In this document: positions 8,484 through 17,082 of the stretch, piece by piece
Layout: each line of letters starts with the position of its first letter
How positions within the stretch are numbered: position 1 is the stretch's first letter
Origin: Clostridiales bacterium
Lineage (GTDB): Bacteria; Bacillota; Clostridia; Oscillospirales; Oscillospiraceae
Assembly (NCBI GenBank): GCA_004556345.1
Contig: SFHQ01000010.1
Location: 1 to 52,037, forward strand
Length of the DNA stretch: 52,037 nucleotides
Reading direction: 5' to 3'
Program-made: the position numbers and the translations under genes
Notes under the pieces: generated by a model
Database searches by the model: none
Told to the model about the DNA's origin: nothing
What the model saw: only the letters and a program-made list of their open reading frames with translations

Positions 8484-9578
8484 TTATCTGTCCCGGTTGA
8501 AGATCTTGAAGATCTCCTTGTAGGGATCGTCCTCTTCGGGGGCGGAAGCCTTCTCCGCAGCGTGAGCGGAAGCCTTGGGGGCGCTCTTCTCGGCGGCGGG
8601 GGTGCTCTTGGCGTTCATGACCTTCTCGTCAAAGCCGGTGGCGATGACGGTGACGCAGATCTCGTCTTCCATGTTCTCGTCGAAGGTGGCACCGAAGATG
8701 ATGAGGGCGTTGGGATCGGCGGCCTCCTGGACCAGGTTGGCGGCGATCTCGACTTCCTCCAGACCCACGTCGGTGGAGCCGGTGACGTTCACCAGCACGC
8801 CGCGGGCGCCGTTGATGGAGGTCTCCAGCAGGGGGCTGGACACGGCGCGGCGGGCAGCCTCCTCGGCCTTGTTCTTGCCGGAGGCGCGGCCCACGCCCAT
8901 GTGGGCCATGCCGGCGTCCTTCATGACGGCGGAGACGTCTGCGAAGTCGAGGTTGATGAAGCCGGTGTTCTTGATCAGGTCGGAGATGGACTGCACGGCC
9001 TGGCGCAGCACGTCGTCAGCGACCTCAAAGGCGTTGGCCAGGGTGATCTTCTGCTCGGTGGCGAACTTCAGCCGGTCGTTGGGGATGATGACCAGGGAGT
9101 CGACCTTGGTGCGCAGGTTCTCGATGCCTGACTCGGCCAGCTGCATCCGGCGGCGGCCCTCAAAGGAGAAGGGCTTGGTCACGACGCCGACGGTCAGGAT
9201 GTCCATTTCCTTGGACAGGTCAGCCAGGATGGGCGCTGCGCCCGTGCCGGTGCCGCCGCCCATGCCGGCGGTGATGAAGACCATGTCGGTGCCTTCCAGC
9301 GCCTTGGAGATCTGGGTGCGGCTCTCCTCGGCGGACTGGCGGCCCACTTCGGGGTTGGCGCCTGCGCCCTGACCCTCGGTCAGCTTCTCGCCGATCTGGA
9401 TCTTGTGGTTGGCCCCGGAGACGGCCAGGGCCTGCTTGTCGGTGTTCACGGCGATGAACTCTACGCCTTTCACGCCAGTCTCCACCATGCGGTTGACCAC
9501 GTTGTTGCCGCCGCCGCCAACGCCGATCACCTTAATATTCACAACGGAATCTGTTCCGGTATCTAATCCAATCGCCAT
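8484..9578 (-). CDS. ftsZ: Cell division protein FtsZ
   Basis: FtsZ is the tubulin-like GTPase that forms the division ring. The 364-residue protein has IKVIGVGGGGNN near the N-terminus, the tubulin signature GGGTGTG at residues 107-113, and the T7 loop region NLDFADV. The C-terminal third is a low-complexity linker rich in Ala, Ser, Lys and Pro, ending in DDPYKEIFKIFNRDR as the candidate C-terminal peptide. This differs from the common D-x-P-x-F-L-R motif. ATG at 9578 follows TTAGGAGGACC; an upstream extension is rejected. It has its own promoter, follows ftsQ after 149 bases, and no ftsA lies between them. Confidence 0.98.
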   Translation of the reverse strand: MAIGLDTGTDSVVNIKVIGVGGGGNNVVNRMVETGVKGVEFIAVNTDKQALAVSGANHKIQIGEKLTEGQGAGANPEVGRQSAEESRTQISKALEGTDMVFITAGMGGGTGTGAAPILADLSKEMDILTVGVVTKPFSFEGRRRMQLAESGIENLRTKVDSLVIIPNDRLKFATEQKITLANAFEVADDVLRQAVQSISDLIKNTGFINLDFADVSAVMKDAGMAHMGVGRASGKNKAEEAARRAVSSPLLETSINGARGVLVNVTGSTDVGLEEVEIAANLVQEAADPNALIIFGATFDENMEDEICVTVIATGFDEKVMNAKSTPAAEKSAPKASAHAAEKASAPEEDDPYKEIFKIFNRDR

Positions 9579-9642
9579 GTTCGGTCCTCCTAAGTGTCTG
9601 TGTTGTTTATCTGAATTGTGCGATAATTTTTGATTTTCTCTT

Positions 9643-9671
9643 ATTGTATCGCCCTTTTTCCGGCAGGTCAA
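9643..9671 (-). promoter_or_regulatory. Sigma-A promoter of ftsZ
   Basis: On the minus strand TTGACC (9671-9666) and TACAAT (9648-9643) have a 17-base spacer, 65 bases upstream of the ftsZ start. It lies in the A+T-rich gap after ftsQ and allows ftsZ to be expressed apart from the rest of the cluster. Confidence 0.85.
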
Positions 9672-9727
9672 TAGAAAACTTAGAGTTTTTCAAAAAAAAC
9701 CATTTTCCTTGTCCTGGCCGGTCGGGA

Positions 9728-10540
9728 TCAGTTCTGTTTGGTCCAGATGACCTTATCCGTCCCCTTCATGTTGATGATGCCCTTTCCGTCGTCCCCGGCC
9801 ACGGCGATGACCGTCCGCAGGGGCTGCATCTTCTTCTCGAAGTTGGCGTTGTTGAGCAGCTTGATGGTCAGGCGGCCCTGGTAGACCACTTGAATCTCCG
9901 TGCCGGAAGAGACGTCGATGGACGTCACGCCCTCCATGAGGCCGCAGTCGGACAGCGCCTGGGTCAGGGCCACGAGGCCCTTGAGCTTGCTCTGGTTCTC
10001 GTCGGTGGTGGCCGCCTGCTTGCCCTGCTGGGGCTCCAGCAGCTCCAGGCCCGTCACGTTGGGGTACTCCTGCTTCATGGTGTCGTCCGCCGCCTCCAGC
10101 AGCTTCCCGTTGGCGTCCACCAGCCAGGCCGAGGCCGCCCCCGTGATCACCGCCGCCGGCTGGCACTCGGTGATCTCCAGCCGGATCGTGGTGGGAAAGC
10201 GCTTGTGGACCTGGACCTCGTGGATGTACGGTAAGCCGTCATAGATGCGCTGGGCGATCTGCTCCGAGGGCGTGAGGATCATGTTGGCCCCCATTTTCAC
10301 GGAGGCAACGTCCAGGATCTGCTGCTCGCTGTATCGCTCGTTGCCGGTGACCGTCACCGTTTCCACCTGGAAAAAGACCGTGCAGGCCCCCACCACGGAC
10401 ACCGCGATGAGAAGCGTCGCCAGGAGCGCAAAAAACAGGCCCTTCCGCCGCTTGCTGTAGCGGGCGTCCTTGGTCTTCTTCTGCTTGGGCTCCTTGGGCG
10501 GTTTTTGTGGTTTTGTCTTTTCTTTTGTCTTCTTTGCCAT
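9728..10540 (-). CDS. ftsQ: Cell division protein FtsQ/DivIB
   Basis: A 270-residue bitopic membrane protein of the divisome. It has a very basic cytoplasmic N-terminus rich in Lys and Pro (residues 1-34), a single membrane segment at about 35-57, and a POTRA domain starting VETVTVTGNERYSEQQIL. The beta domain follows with FPTTIRLEI. FtsQ/DivIB bridges FtsL and FtsB/DivIC and regulates septal wall synthesis. ATG at 10540 has GAGGT eight bases upstream. It is the last gene of the wall synthesis run before the ftsZ promoter. Confidence 0.9.
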   Translation of the reverse strand: MAKKTKEKTKPQKPPKEPKQKKTKDARYSKRRKGLFFALLATLLIAVSVVGACTVFFQVETVTVTGNERYSEQQILDVASVKMGANMILTPSEQIAQRIYDGLPYIHEVQVHKRFPTTIRLEITECQPAAVITGAASAWLVDANGKLLEAADDTMKQEYPNVTGLELLEPQQGKQAATTDENQSKLKGLVALTQALSDCGLMEGVTSIDVSSGTEIQVVYQGRLTIKLLNNANFEKKMQPLRTVIAVAGDDGKGIINMKGTDKVIWTKQN

Positions 10541-10588
10541 CTTGCCATACCTCAGATCGTCAAAGACTGGTAAAAGCTCTCGTGCGTC

Positions 10589-11851
10589 TCATAACACGCA
10601 AAGGGTCTCCCGCCGGATGTCTGCCCCCAGGGCAGCCAGGTCCTGCTCCAGGGCCTCATAGCCCCGGTCGATGTGCCGCAGGCCGGTGATCCGGCTCTCC
10701 CCTTCGGCGGCCAGGGCCGCCAGCGTCAGGGCTGCGCCGCCCCGCAGGTCGGGGGCCTCCACGCTTCCGCCGTGCAGGGGATGGCCGGTGAGATACAGGG
10801 TCTCCCCCGCCGCCCGCACCTGCGCCCCCAGCGCCTCCAGGCCCTGGGCGTAGCGAAAGCGGTGGTCAAAGATCGTCTCGGTGATGGCCGTCTCCCCCGT
10901 CCCCCCGGCCAGCGCCGCCGCCAGCAGCGGCTGGGCGTCCGTGGGAAAGGCGGGATAGGGGCCGGTCTGCAACGCGCCGATGCCCCGCAGCGACCCGTCA
11001 CGGGTGATCTGAAGGCCCTCCGGGATGCACCGGACCCGGCACCCGGCCGCAGACAGCGCCGCCGTCACCGGCTCCACATGGTCCCCTCTGGCCCCCTGCA
11101 AAACGCCCTGCCCGCCCGCCGAAGCCACGGCGCAGAGATAGGTCGCCGTGACGATCCGATCCGGCATCACCCGGTATGTACCCGGGTGCAGGGGCAGGCC
11201 GCCGGAAACGTGGATCTCCTCCGTTCCCGCGCCGGTCACCCTGGCCCCCAGGGCCTGCAAGAAGCCCTGTAAGTCCACGATCTCCGGCTCCCTGGCGGCG
11301 TTGCAGATGCGGGTCAGCCCCGCCGCCCCGCAGGCGGCCAGCATGGCATTCTCCGTGGCCCCCACGCTGGGGAAGGGCAGCGACAAGCGCCGCCCGGCCA
11401 GCCTGGCAGCCGTGAGACGCAGGTGCTCCCCCCGCGTCTCCACCTGGGCACCCAGGGCCTGAAAGGCGCGGATGTGCAGGTCGATGGGCCGCCGCCCCAG
11501 GGCGCAGCCCCCCGGCCAACAGGCCGAGGCCTCCCCCTGCCGGGCCAGCAAGGCCCCCAGAAAGAGGACGGAGGCCCGCATCCTGCCCATGAGCTCATCG
11601 GGGATGGCTGCGCCGGTCAGATGCGCGGCGTCCACCGTCACCGTCTCCCCCGTCCGCCGGACCTGGCAGCCCAGACAGGACAGGATGTCTAACGCCGTCT
11701 GGATGTCGGTCAGGGCCGGGCAGTTATGTACCACGCTCTCCCCCCGGACCAGCAGCGTCGCCGCCAGGATGGGCAGAGCGCTGTTTTTGGCCCCATGGAC
11801 CCGTACCTCCCCCGCCAGGGGGCGGCCTCCCGTCACCGCGAAATACTCCAT
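10589..11851 (-). CDS. murA: UDP-N-acetylglucosamine 1-carboxyvinyltransferase (MurA)
   Basis: MurA transfers enolpyruvate from PEP to UDP-GlcNAc, the first committed step of peptidoglycan synthesis in the cytoplasm. The 420-residue protein has GAKNSALPILAA near the N-terminus (Lys22 is the conserved substrate-binding lysine) and PGGCALGRRPIDLH, with Cys116 as the PEP-binding cysteine. That cysteine predicts sensitivity to fosfomycin. ATG at 11851 follows GGGGGAGAAG. It lies between murG and ftsQ. GC content is very high here. Confidence 0.95.
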   Translation of the reverse strand: MEYFAVTGGRPLAGEVRVHGAKNSALPILAATLLVRGESVVHNCPALTDIQTALDILSCLGCQVRRTGETVTVDAAHLTGAAIPDELMGRMRASVLFLGALLARQGEASACWPGGCALGRRPIDLHIRAFQALGAQVETRGEHLRLTAARLAGRRLSLPFPSVGATENAMLAACGAAGLTRICNAAREPEIVDLQGFLQALGARVTGAGTEEIHVSGGLPLHPGTYRVMPDRIVTATYLCAVASAGGQGVLQGARGDHVEPVTAALSAAGCRVRCIPEGLQITRDGSLRGIGALQTGPYPAFPTDAQPLLAAALAGGTGETAITETIFDHRFRYAQGLEALGAQVRAAGETLYLTGHPLHGGSVEAPDLRGGAALTLAALAAEGESRITGLRHIDRGYEALEQDLAALGADIRRETLCVL

Positions 11852-11973
11852 AGCTTCTCCCCCGTTCCCGGTGTTGGATGATGTTCAGCCCATCCTATGC
11901 GGGGCGGTGGGAAGTGTGCGGCGGAGCGGGCGCGGCAGGAGGCAGAGGGAGAGGTCCACGGGGCGAAGCGGGG

Positions 11974-13086
11974 TCATTCTCCCTTGGCCAGCTCCGCCAG
12001 GGTCTCGTAAATTTTCTCGGCTGCGTCGGGGATGCCCATGTCGGCCATGGCCTTGGCCATGCGCTCCCGGCGGGGGGCATCGGCCAGCAGCTCTTTCGTC
12101 GTCTTGTAAAGCAGCGCCCCGCTGCACACCGGCTCCAGCAGGACCACCGCGCCGCCCGCCTGGGCCAGCACGTTGGCGTTTTTTTCCTGGTGGTTGTTGG
12201 TGACATAGGGCGAGGGCACGATCACGGCGGGCTTTCCAATGGCGGTCAGCTCCGACAGGGTGGAGGCCCCGCCCCGGCAGAGGACCAGGTCGGCCGCCTG
12301 CATCACCGTGGGCATGTCGTAGATATACTCCCGGATCTCCAGGTCCTTGGGCAAGTTCTCCCCTTCCAGCGCCTTGGTCATCGTAGCAAAATCCCGGCCT
12401 GCGCCGTGGATGTGGTGGAAGGGAGCGCCGTCGGCGGCGGCCAGACGGAGATAGTCCGTCATGTGCTGGTTCATCCCCTCGGCCCCCAGGCTGCCCCAAT
12501 AGGACAGCACCAGCGGCCGGTCGTCCGTGATGCCCAGGGCCGCACGGGCCTGCTGGCGGTCCAGCTTGAAGAAGTCACCCCGGACTGGGGTGCCCGTCAC
12601 CACCACCCGCTCCGGATGCTGGTAGTGGGCGCGGGAGGCCTCATAGCCCACCATCACGCGATCCGCGACTTTCGCCAGCCGCTTGGTGGTCAGGCCCGGC
12701 ACGGCGTTGGAGTCATGCACCGCCGTGGGGATGCCGCGCTTGGCGGCCTCGTGGACCACGGGATAGGAGGCGTAGCCGCCGGTCCCCACCACGAGGTCGG
12801 GCTGAAAGTCATCTAAAATGCGGTTCGCCTCTTTCCGGGAGACGGAGAGGTTGCGGACCGTGGTCAGGTTGTGCTTGATGGAAGCGGGGCTGACGCTGCG
12901 CCAGAAGGAGCTGATGGTCACCGTCTCCAGGGCAAAGCCCTCCTTGGGGACCAGCCGCTCCTCCATGCCGCCCTTGGCCCCGACGAACAGGACCTCTGCG
13001 CCGCTGCGCTCCTGGAACAGCCGGGCCAGGGCCACGGCCGGGTTGATGTGCCCTGCGGTGCCGCCGCAGGTAAACAAGATCTTCAT
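11974..13086 (-). CDS. murG: UDP-GlcNAc:lipid I N-acetylglucosaminyltransferase (MurG)
   Basis: MurG adds GlcNAc to lipid I to make lipid II at the inner face of the membrane. The 370-residue GT28 protein starts with the glycine-rich loop TCGGTAGHINPAVALA. It continues with GTGGYASYPVVHEA and the C-terminal donor-binding region CRGGASTLSELTAIGKPAVI. ATG at 13086 follows AAAGGATGG. It is tightly linked to ftsW (25 bases) and 122 bases from murA, in the lipid II flow from MraY to MurG. Confidence 0.96.
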   Translation of the reverse strand: MKILFTCGGTAGHINPAVALARLFQERSGAEVLFVGAKGGMEERLVPKEGFALETVTISSFWRSVSPASIKHNLTTVRNLSVSRKEANRILDDFQPDLVVGTGGYASYPVVHEAAKRGIPTAVHDSNAVPGLTTKRLAKVADRVMVGYEASRAHYQHPERVVVTGTPVRGDFFKLDRQQARAALGITDDRPLVLSYWGSLGAEGMNQHMTDYLRLAAADGAPFHHIHGAGRDFATMTKALEGENLPKDLEIREYIYDMPTVMQAADLVLCRGGASTLSELTAIGKPAVIVPSPYVTNNHQEKNANVLAQAGGAVVLLEPVCSGALLYKTTKELLADAPRRERMAKAMADMGIPDAAEKIYETLAELAKGE

Positions 13087-13111
13087 GTTGTCTCCATCCT
13101 TTCCGCCCGCG

Positions 13112-14347
13112 CTACGACGCAGGGTTTTGTCGGCTGATGCTTAGGATCAGCCCCATTTCTGCCAGCTGGATGATGAGCGCCGAGCCGCCGTAGCTGAAGA
13201 ACGGCAGCGAGATGCCCGTCACCGGGAAGAGGTTCGTCACCACGGCCACGTTGGCGAACACCTGGAAGGCAAAGAGCGTCGTGATGCCCACGATGACCAG
13301 GGAGCCGAAGCGGTCTCTGGCGTTCAGCGCCAGCCAGTAGCCCCGGATGATGAGCAGGGCAAACAGCAGCAGCACCAGGCACGCGCCCACCAGGCCCAGC
13401 TCCTCGCAGACCACGGCGAAGATAAAGTCGTTTTGCGGTTCGGGCAGGTAGAGGAATTTCTGCCGCCCGTTGCCCAGGCCCAAGCCGAATACGCCGCCAG
13501 AGCCAATGGCCAGCATGGACTGCACAGCCTGCAAGCCCTTGTTCTGCGCATCGTCCCAGGGGTTTTTCCAGTTTGCAATGCGTAGGGTCATGTAATCGGT
13601 TCCTTTGATAATAGCGATGAGTGCCGCGCCGACGCCCGCGCCACCCACGATGAACCACCACACGGAGATGCCGCCCGCAAACAGCACGGCGGCGGCGATG
13701 ACCACCATCTGGATGGTGGCCGACATGTGGTGCTGGATGGCCAGGATGCCCACCATGATGCCGATGACAAAGGCATAGGGGATCAGCTCAAAGAAGCCGA
13801 TGCGCTCCAGCAAGTTGCCGAAGCGCCCCAGGGCGTGGTTGCGCCGGAAGCCCAGGGGCGTGCGGTGGTCCCGCTGGGACAGGCGGCTGGAAAAATACAG
13901 GACCAGGCCGAACTTGCCCAGCTCGGACGGCTGCCACTGGATGGGGTACTTCAGCCACCGGGTCGCGCCGCCGGCCGTCACGCCCAAGCCAGGGAGCTTG
14001 ACCGCCAGCATACACAGGCAGGCCAGGACCAGCACCAGCACAGCCAACCCACGCAGGCCCTGGTAGTTGACCTTGGAGACAAGATACATCACCACAAGGC
14101 CCAGCACGGCGAAGAGCGCCTGCCGTTTGAAATAATAGAAGGCGTCGCCGCCGGTCACGTGTTTGATGTCATAGTACGCCGTGGGGTAGGAGGCCGAGAG
14201 CAGCATGACGAGGCCCACCACCACCAACAAAACCGTCAGCAGCAGAAAAGGCGTGTCCACCTGCCCGCGGACCTGATGGGTCGTCCTGGGCTTGGGCTGC
14301 GCCGCCGCCCTGGCCCGGTCCTTGACTTTGGTAAACAAGTTTGGCAC
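13112..14347 (-). CDS. ftsW: Lipid II polymerase FtsW (SEDS family)
   Basis: FtsW is the septal SEDS glycosyltransferase that works with a class B PBP. The 411-residue protein has about ten membrane segments after a basic cytoplasmic N-terminus. SEDS landmarks are GGATRWLKYPIQWQPSELGK and the C-terminal GISLPFFSYGGSALI. The start is GTG at 14347, preceded by GGGAGGG. It could act as an elongation-type SEDS protein, but its place among ftsQ, ftsZ and the PASTA PBP favours FtsW. Confidence 0.94.
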   Translation of the reverse strand: MPNLFTKVKDRARAAAQPKPRTTHQVRGQVDTPFLLLTVLLVVVGLVMLLSASYPTAYYDIKHVTGGDAFYYFKRQALFAVLGLVVMYLVSKVNYQGLRGLAVLVLVLACLCMLAVKLPGLGVTAGGATRWLKYPIQWQPSELGKFGLVLYFSSRLSQRDHRTPLGFRRNHALGRFGNLLERIGFFELIPYAFVIGIMVGILAIQHHMSATIQMVVIAAAVLFAGGISVWWFIVGGAGVGAALIAIIKGTDYMTLRIANWKNPWDDAQNKGLQAVQSMLAIGSGGVFGLGLGNGRQKFLYLPEPQNDFIFAVVCEELGLVGACLVLLLFALLIIRGYWLALNARDRFGSLVIVGITTLFAFQVFANVAVVTNLFPVTGISLPFFSYGGSALIIQLAEMGLILSISRQNPAS

Positions 14348-14380
14348 GAAGAGTTCCCTCCCGTCAGGCCCTCAGAAAGC

Positions 14381-15406
14381 TCACAGAGCGGGGAAACGCC
14401 CCATGACCCCGAAGAAGGCCAGGATGCAGAACACCAGCGAGATGCTGGCGAAGACGAATACCACCTTTTTCTCGTTCCAGCCCCCCATCTCCAGGTGGTG
14501 GTGGAGGGGGGCCATGCGGAAGATGCGCTTGCCGTGGGTGGCCTTGAAGTAGGTCACCTGGATGATGTCGGAGAGCGTCTCGATGATGTAGATGATGCCC
14601 ACCAGGATGAGGATCAGGGGCATATCCAGGGCAAAGGCCATGCCGCACACCGCGCCGCCCAGGAAGAGGGAGCCGGTGTCGCCCATGAACACTTTTGCCG
14701 GATAGTGGTTATACACCAAAAAGCCCACAAGGCCCCCGAACAGGGCCGCGGCAAACACGGCCATGCCCGCCGTCCCCGACTGCTGCCACTTCACCCAGGC
14801 CCAGCCAAAGGCGGCGGCAAAGAAGGCGCACACCGGCAGGGTCACGGAGCTGGACAGACCGTCCAGGCCGTCGGTGATGTTCACGGCGTTCACGGTGCCG
14901 GTGATGACCAGCACGGCGAAGATGAGGTAGACCACCCAGGGCAGGTGCAGCTCCACCCCAAAGAAGGGCACATAGAGGTTGGGGGACAGGATGCCGCATT
15001 TCCGCAGCAGGACGATGAACAGGATGGCCGCCGCCAGCTGGAGCAGGAACTTCTGCCCGGCGGTCAGGCCCGTGTTCTCTTTCTTTTTGATCTTGGCGTA
15101 GTCGTCCAAAAAGCCGATGGCCCCAAAGACCAGGGCAAAGACCAGGACGATCACGCTCGTCCAATCCCCGGACAGAATGGCCGGGCCATTGAACACCAGC
15201 ACCACGATGATGGTCGCCAAAATAAACATCAGGCCGCCCATGGTGGGGGTCCCCTGCTTGGACATGTGCCAGGTGGGGCCGTCCTCCTTGATGGATTGGC
15301 CGGCCTTCCACCGGCGCAGGGCGGGCACCAGGAACTTGCCGATCACCGCGCTGATGACAAACGCCACCACCGCCGCGACCAGGATTTTCAGCAGAATGGG
15401 ATCCAT
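14381..15406 (-). CDS. mraY: Phospho-MurNAc-pentapeptide transferase (MraY)
   Basis: MraY links UDP-MurNAc-pentapeptide to undecaprenyl phosphate to make lipid I. The 341-residue protein has about ten membrane segments. The catalytic aspartate regions are FLDDYAKI, NITDGLDGLSS and FMGDTGSLFLGG, followed by the histidine motif APLHHHLEM. ATG at 15406 follows CGGAGGTG. It lies between murE and ftsW, in the order of the pathway. Confidence 0.97.
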   Translation of the reverse strand: MDPILLKILVAAVVAFVISAVIGKFLVPALRRWKAGQSIKEDGPTWHMSKQGTPTMGGLMFILATIIVVLVFNGPAILSGDWTSVIVLVFALVFGAIGFLDDYAKIKKKENTGLTAGQKFLLQLAAAILFIVLLRKCGILSPNLYVPFFGVELHLPWVVYLIFAVLVITGTVNAVNITDGLDGLSSSVTLPVCAFFAAAFGWAWVKWQQSGTAGMAVFAAALFGGLVGFLVYNHYPAKVFMGDTGSLFLGGAVCGMAFALDMPLILILVGIIYIIETLSDIIQVTYFKATHGKRIFRMAPLHHHLEMGGWNEKKVVFVFASISLVFCILAFFGVMGRFPAL

Positions 15407-15503
15407 TCTCTTACACCTCCGCGTTTTTCTACTTCGTTTCTCTGTTGGGAAAAACGGCGCAGGCCGGGGCCATGGTCACGGCCCCGGACACGCCAAATTT
15501 GTA

Positions 15504-16958
15504 TTATACCTTACTTTTTTGAAAAAAGGAAGCGATTTCTTCTCTTTCGTCCAGGGGCAGGCGGTTTTTTCCGATCTCCTGGTAAGTCTCGTGGCCTTTC
15601 CCGACCAATAGGATCACGTCCCCCGCCCGACCCAGGGAGAGGGCCAGGGCAATGGCCGCCCGCCGGTCCGGCTCCCGGTGGTAGTCGGCAAAGCCTCTGG
15701 GAAAGCCCGCCGCCACCTGGTCTAAGATCGCTTCCGGGTCCTCCGTCCGGGGGTTGTCGGAGGTGAGGATCACCAGGTCGGAGAGGCTCGCCGCGATCTC
15801 CCCCATCACCGGCCGCTTCGTCTTGTCCCGGTCCCCGCCGCAGCCGAAGAGGCAGATCAGCCGCCCCTGGGTCACCCGGCGGGCGTCGGCCAGGACCTGC
15901 TCCAAGGCGTCCGGCGTGTGGGCATAGTCGATGACCACGGTGTAGGGCGCCGGGACGGGCACGACCTCCAGCCGCCCCTTCACCGGCGGGACCTTTTCCA
16001 GGGCCTGGATGGCCTTCGCCAGGGGGATACCCAGGTCATAGCAGCAGGCCAGCGCCCCCAGGGCGTTGTAAACGGTGAACCGGCCTGGGATCGGCACCGT
16101 CACCGGCAAGGTCTCCTGGGGGGTATCCACCAGGAACCTGACCCGGTCCGGTTCCAGCCTGATCCCTCTGGCCCGAATTTCTGCCCGCCGCTGGTTGACG
16201 CCAAAGGTCACCACCCGGCAGTCCGCGCCCCGGATCAGCAGCCGCCCGGAGTTGTCGTCCAGGTTGAAGCAGCCGCTGTCACACTGGCGGAAGAGCAGGC
16301 TCTTGGCCTGGCGGTAGGCCGTCATGCTCCCGTGGAAATCCAGATGGTCCCGCGTCAGGTTCGTGAAGATGCCCGTGCGGAACCGCAGCCCCGCCGTCCG
16401 CCCCTGGGCCAGGGCGTGGGAGGAGACCTCCATCACCACATGGCTGCACCCGGCCCCCTCCATTTTGGCCAGGAGGGCTTGCAGGGTGTAGGCGTCCGGC
16501 GTGGTCCGCCGGGCGGGCAAAACCTCATGGCCCACGAGATTCTGGTTCGTCCCGATGAGGCCGACCTTGGCCCCCAGGGTCTGCTCCAGGATCGTTTTCA
16601 GTAAGTACGTCGTGGTCGTCTTCCCGTTGGTGCCGGTGACGCCGATCAGGGTCATGCGCCGGCCGGGGTCCCCGAACCAGTGGGCGGCCATTTGGCCGAA
16701 CACGGCACGGGGGTCGTCTGTCACGAGCCAGGGGCCATCCTGGCCCGCCGGCGGGGTCTGGCAGAGGACGGCCGTGGCTCCCTTGTCCAGGGCCTCCCGG
16801 ATGAAGCGGTTCCCGTCCGTCCGGCTGCCTCGAAAGGCCGCGAAGAGGGCCCCCGGCGTCACCGTGCGGCTGTCGCAGGTCAGGCCGGTGATCTCCCGGT
16901 CAGGAACGGCAACTTGGTCTTCCAGGGCCGTGCCCCGGAGCAGTTTGGTCAGCAGCAA
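15504..16958 (-). CDS. murE: UDP-MurNAc-tripeptide synthetase (MurE), meso-DAP type
   Basis: MurE adds the third residue of the stem peptide. The ATP-binding loop GVTGTNGKTTTTYLL and the carbamylated-lysine region are present. The amino acid selectivity motif reads DNPR (in LTSDNPRTEDP), the form known for meso-diaminopimelate enzymes. TTG at 16958 is chosen as start: GGAGG lies nine bases upstream and the protein then begins MLLTKLLRG with 484 residues, the family length. The open frame continues far upstream but that part is Arg/Pro-rich and not MurE-like. murF, murD and murC do not follow. The gap to the PBP gene (16959-17082) holds a GC-rich hairpin and nothing else. Confidence 0.95.
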   Translation of the reverse strand: MLLTKLLRGTALEDQVAVPDREITGLTCDSRTVTPGALFAAFRGSRTDGNRFIREALDKGATAVLCQTPPAGQDGPWLVTDDPRAVFGQMAAHWFGDPGRRMTLIGVTGTNGKTTTTYLLKTILEQTLGAKVGLIGTNQNLVGHEVLPARRTTPDAYTLQALLAKMEGAGCSHVVMEVSSHALAQGRTAGLRFRTGIFTNLTRDHLDFHGSMTAYRQAKSLLFRQCDSGCFNLDDNSGRLLIRGADCRVVTFGVNQRRAEIRARGIRLEPDRVRFLVDTPQETLPVTVPIPGRFTVYNALGALACCYDLGIPLAKAIQALEKVPPVKGRLEVVPVPAPYTVVIDYAHTPDALEQVLADARRVTQGRLICLFGCGGDRDKTKRPVMGEIAASLSDLVILTSDNPRTEDPEAILDQVAAGFPRGFADYHREPDRRAAIALALSLGRAGDVILLVGKGHETYQEIGKNRLPLDEREEIASFFQKSKV

Positions 16959-16977
16959 AGGATCACACCTCCATGCA

Positions 16978-16996
16978 GGCGGGCCGGCGGCCCGCC
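16978..16996. repeat. GC-rich inverted repeat before murE
   Basis: The arms GGCGGGCC and GGCCCGCC enclose a three-base loop, immediately upstream of the murE ribosome binding site. No T-run follows, so it is not a typical terminator. It could influence murE translation. Confidence 0.5.
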
Positions 16997-17082
16997 TCCG
17001 CAAAGGGAGCGCAGGCCCGCAGGCCGATGGCTGGATGGTCCTTTCTACGTCCTTGGGTCCTGAGATGCGTCCGCGAAAACGC

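Noticed and set aside
13727..15766. A 679-codon open frame on the plus strand
   Set aside because: It is antisense to ftsW and mraY and shows only compositional shadow sequence.
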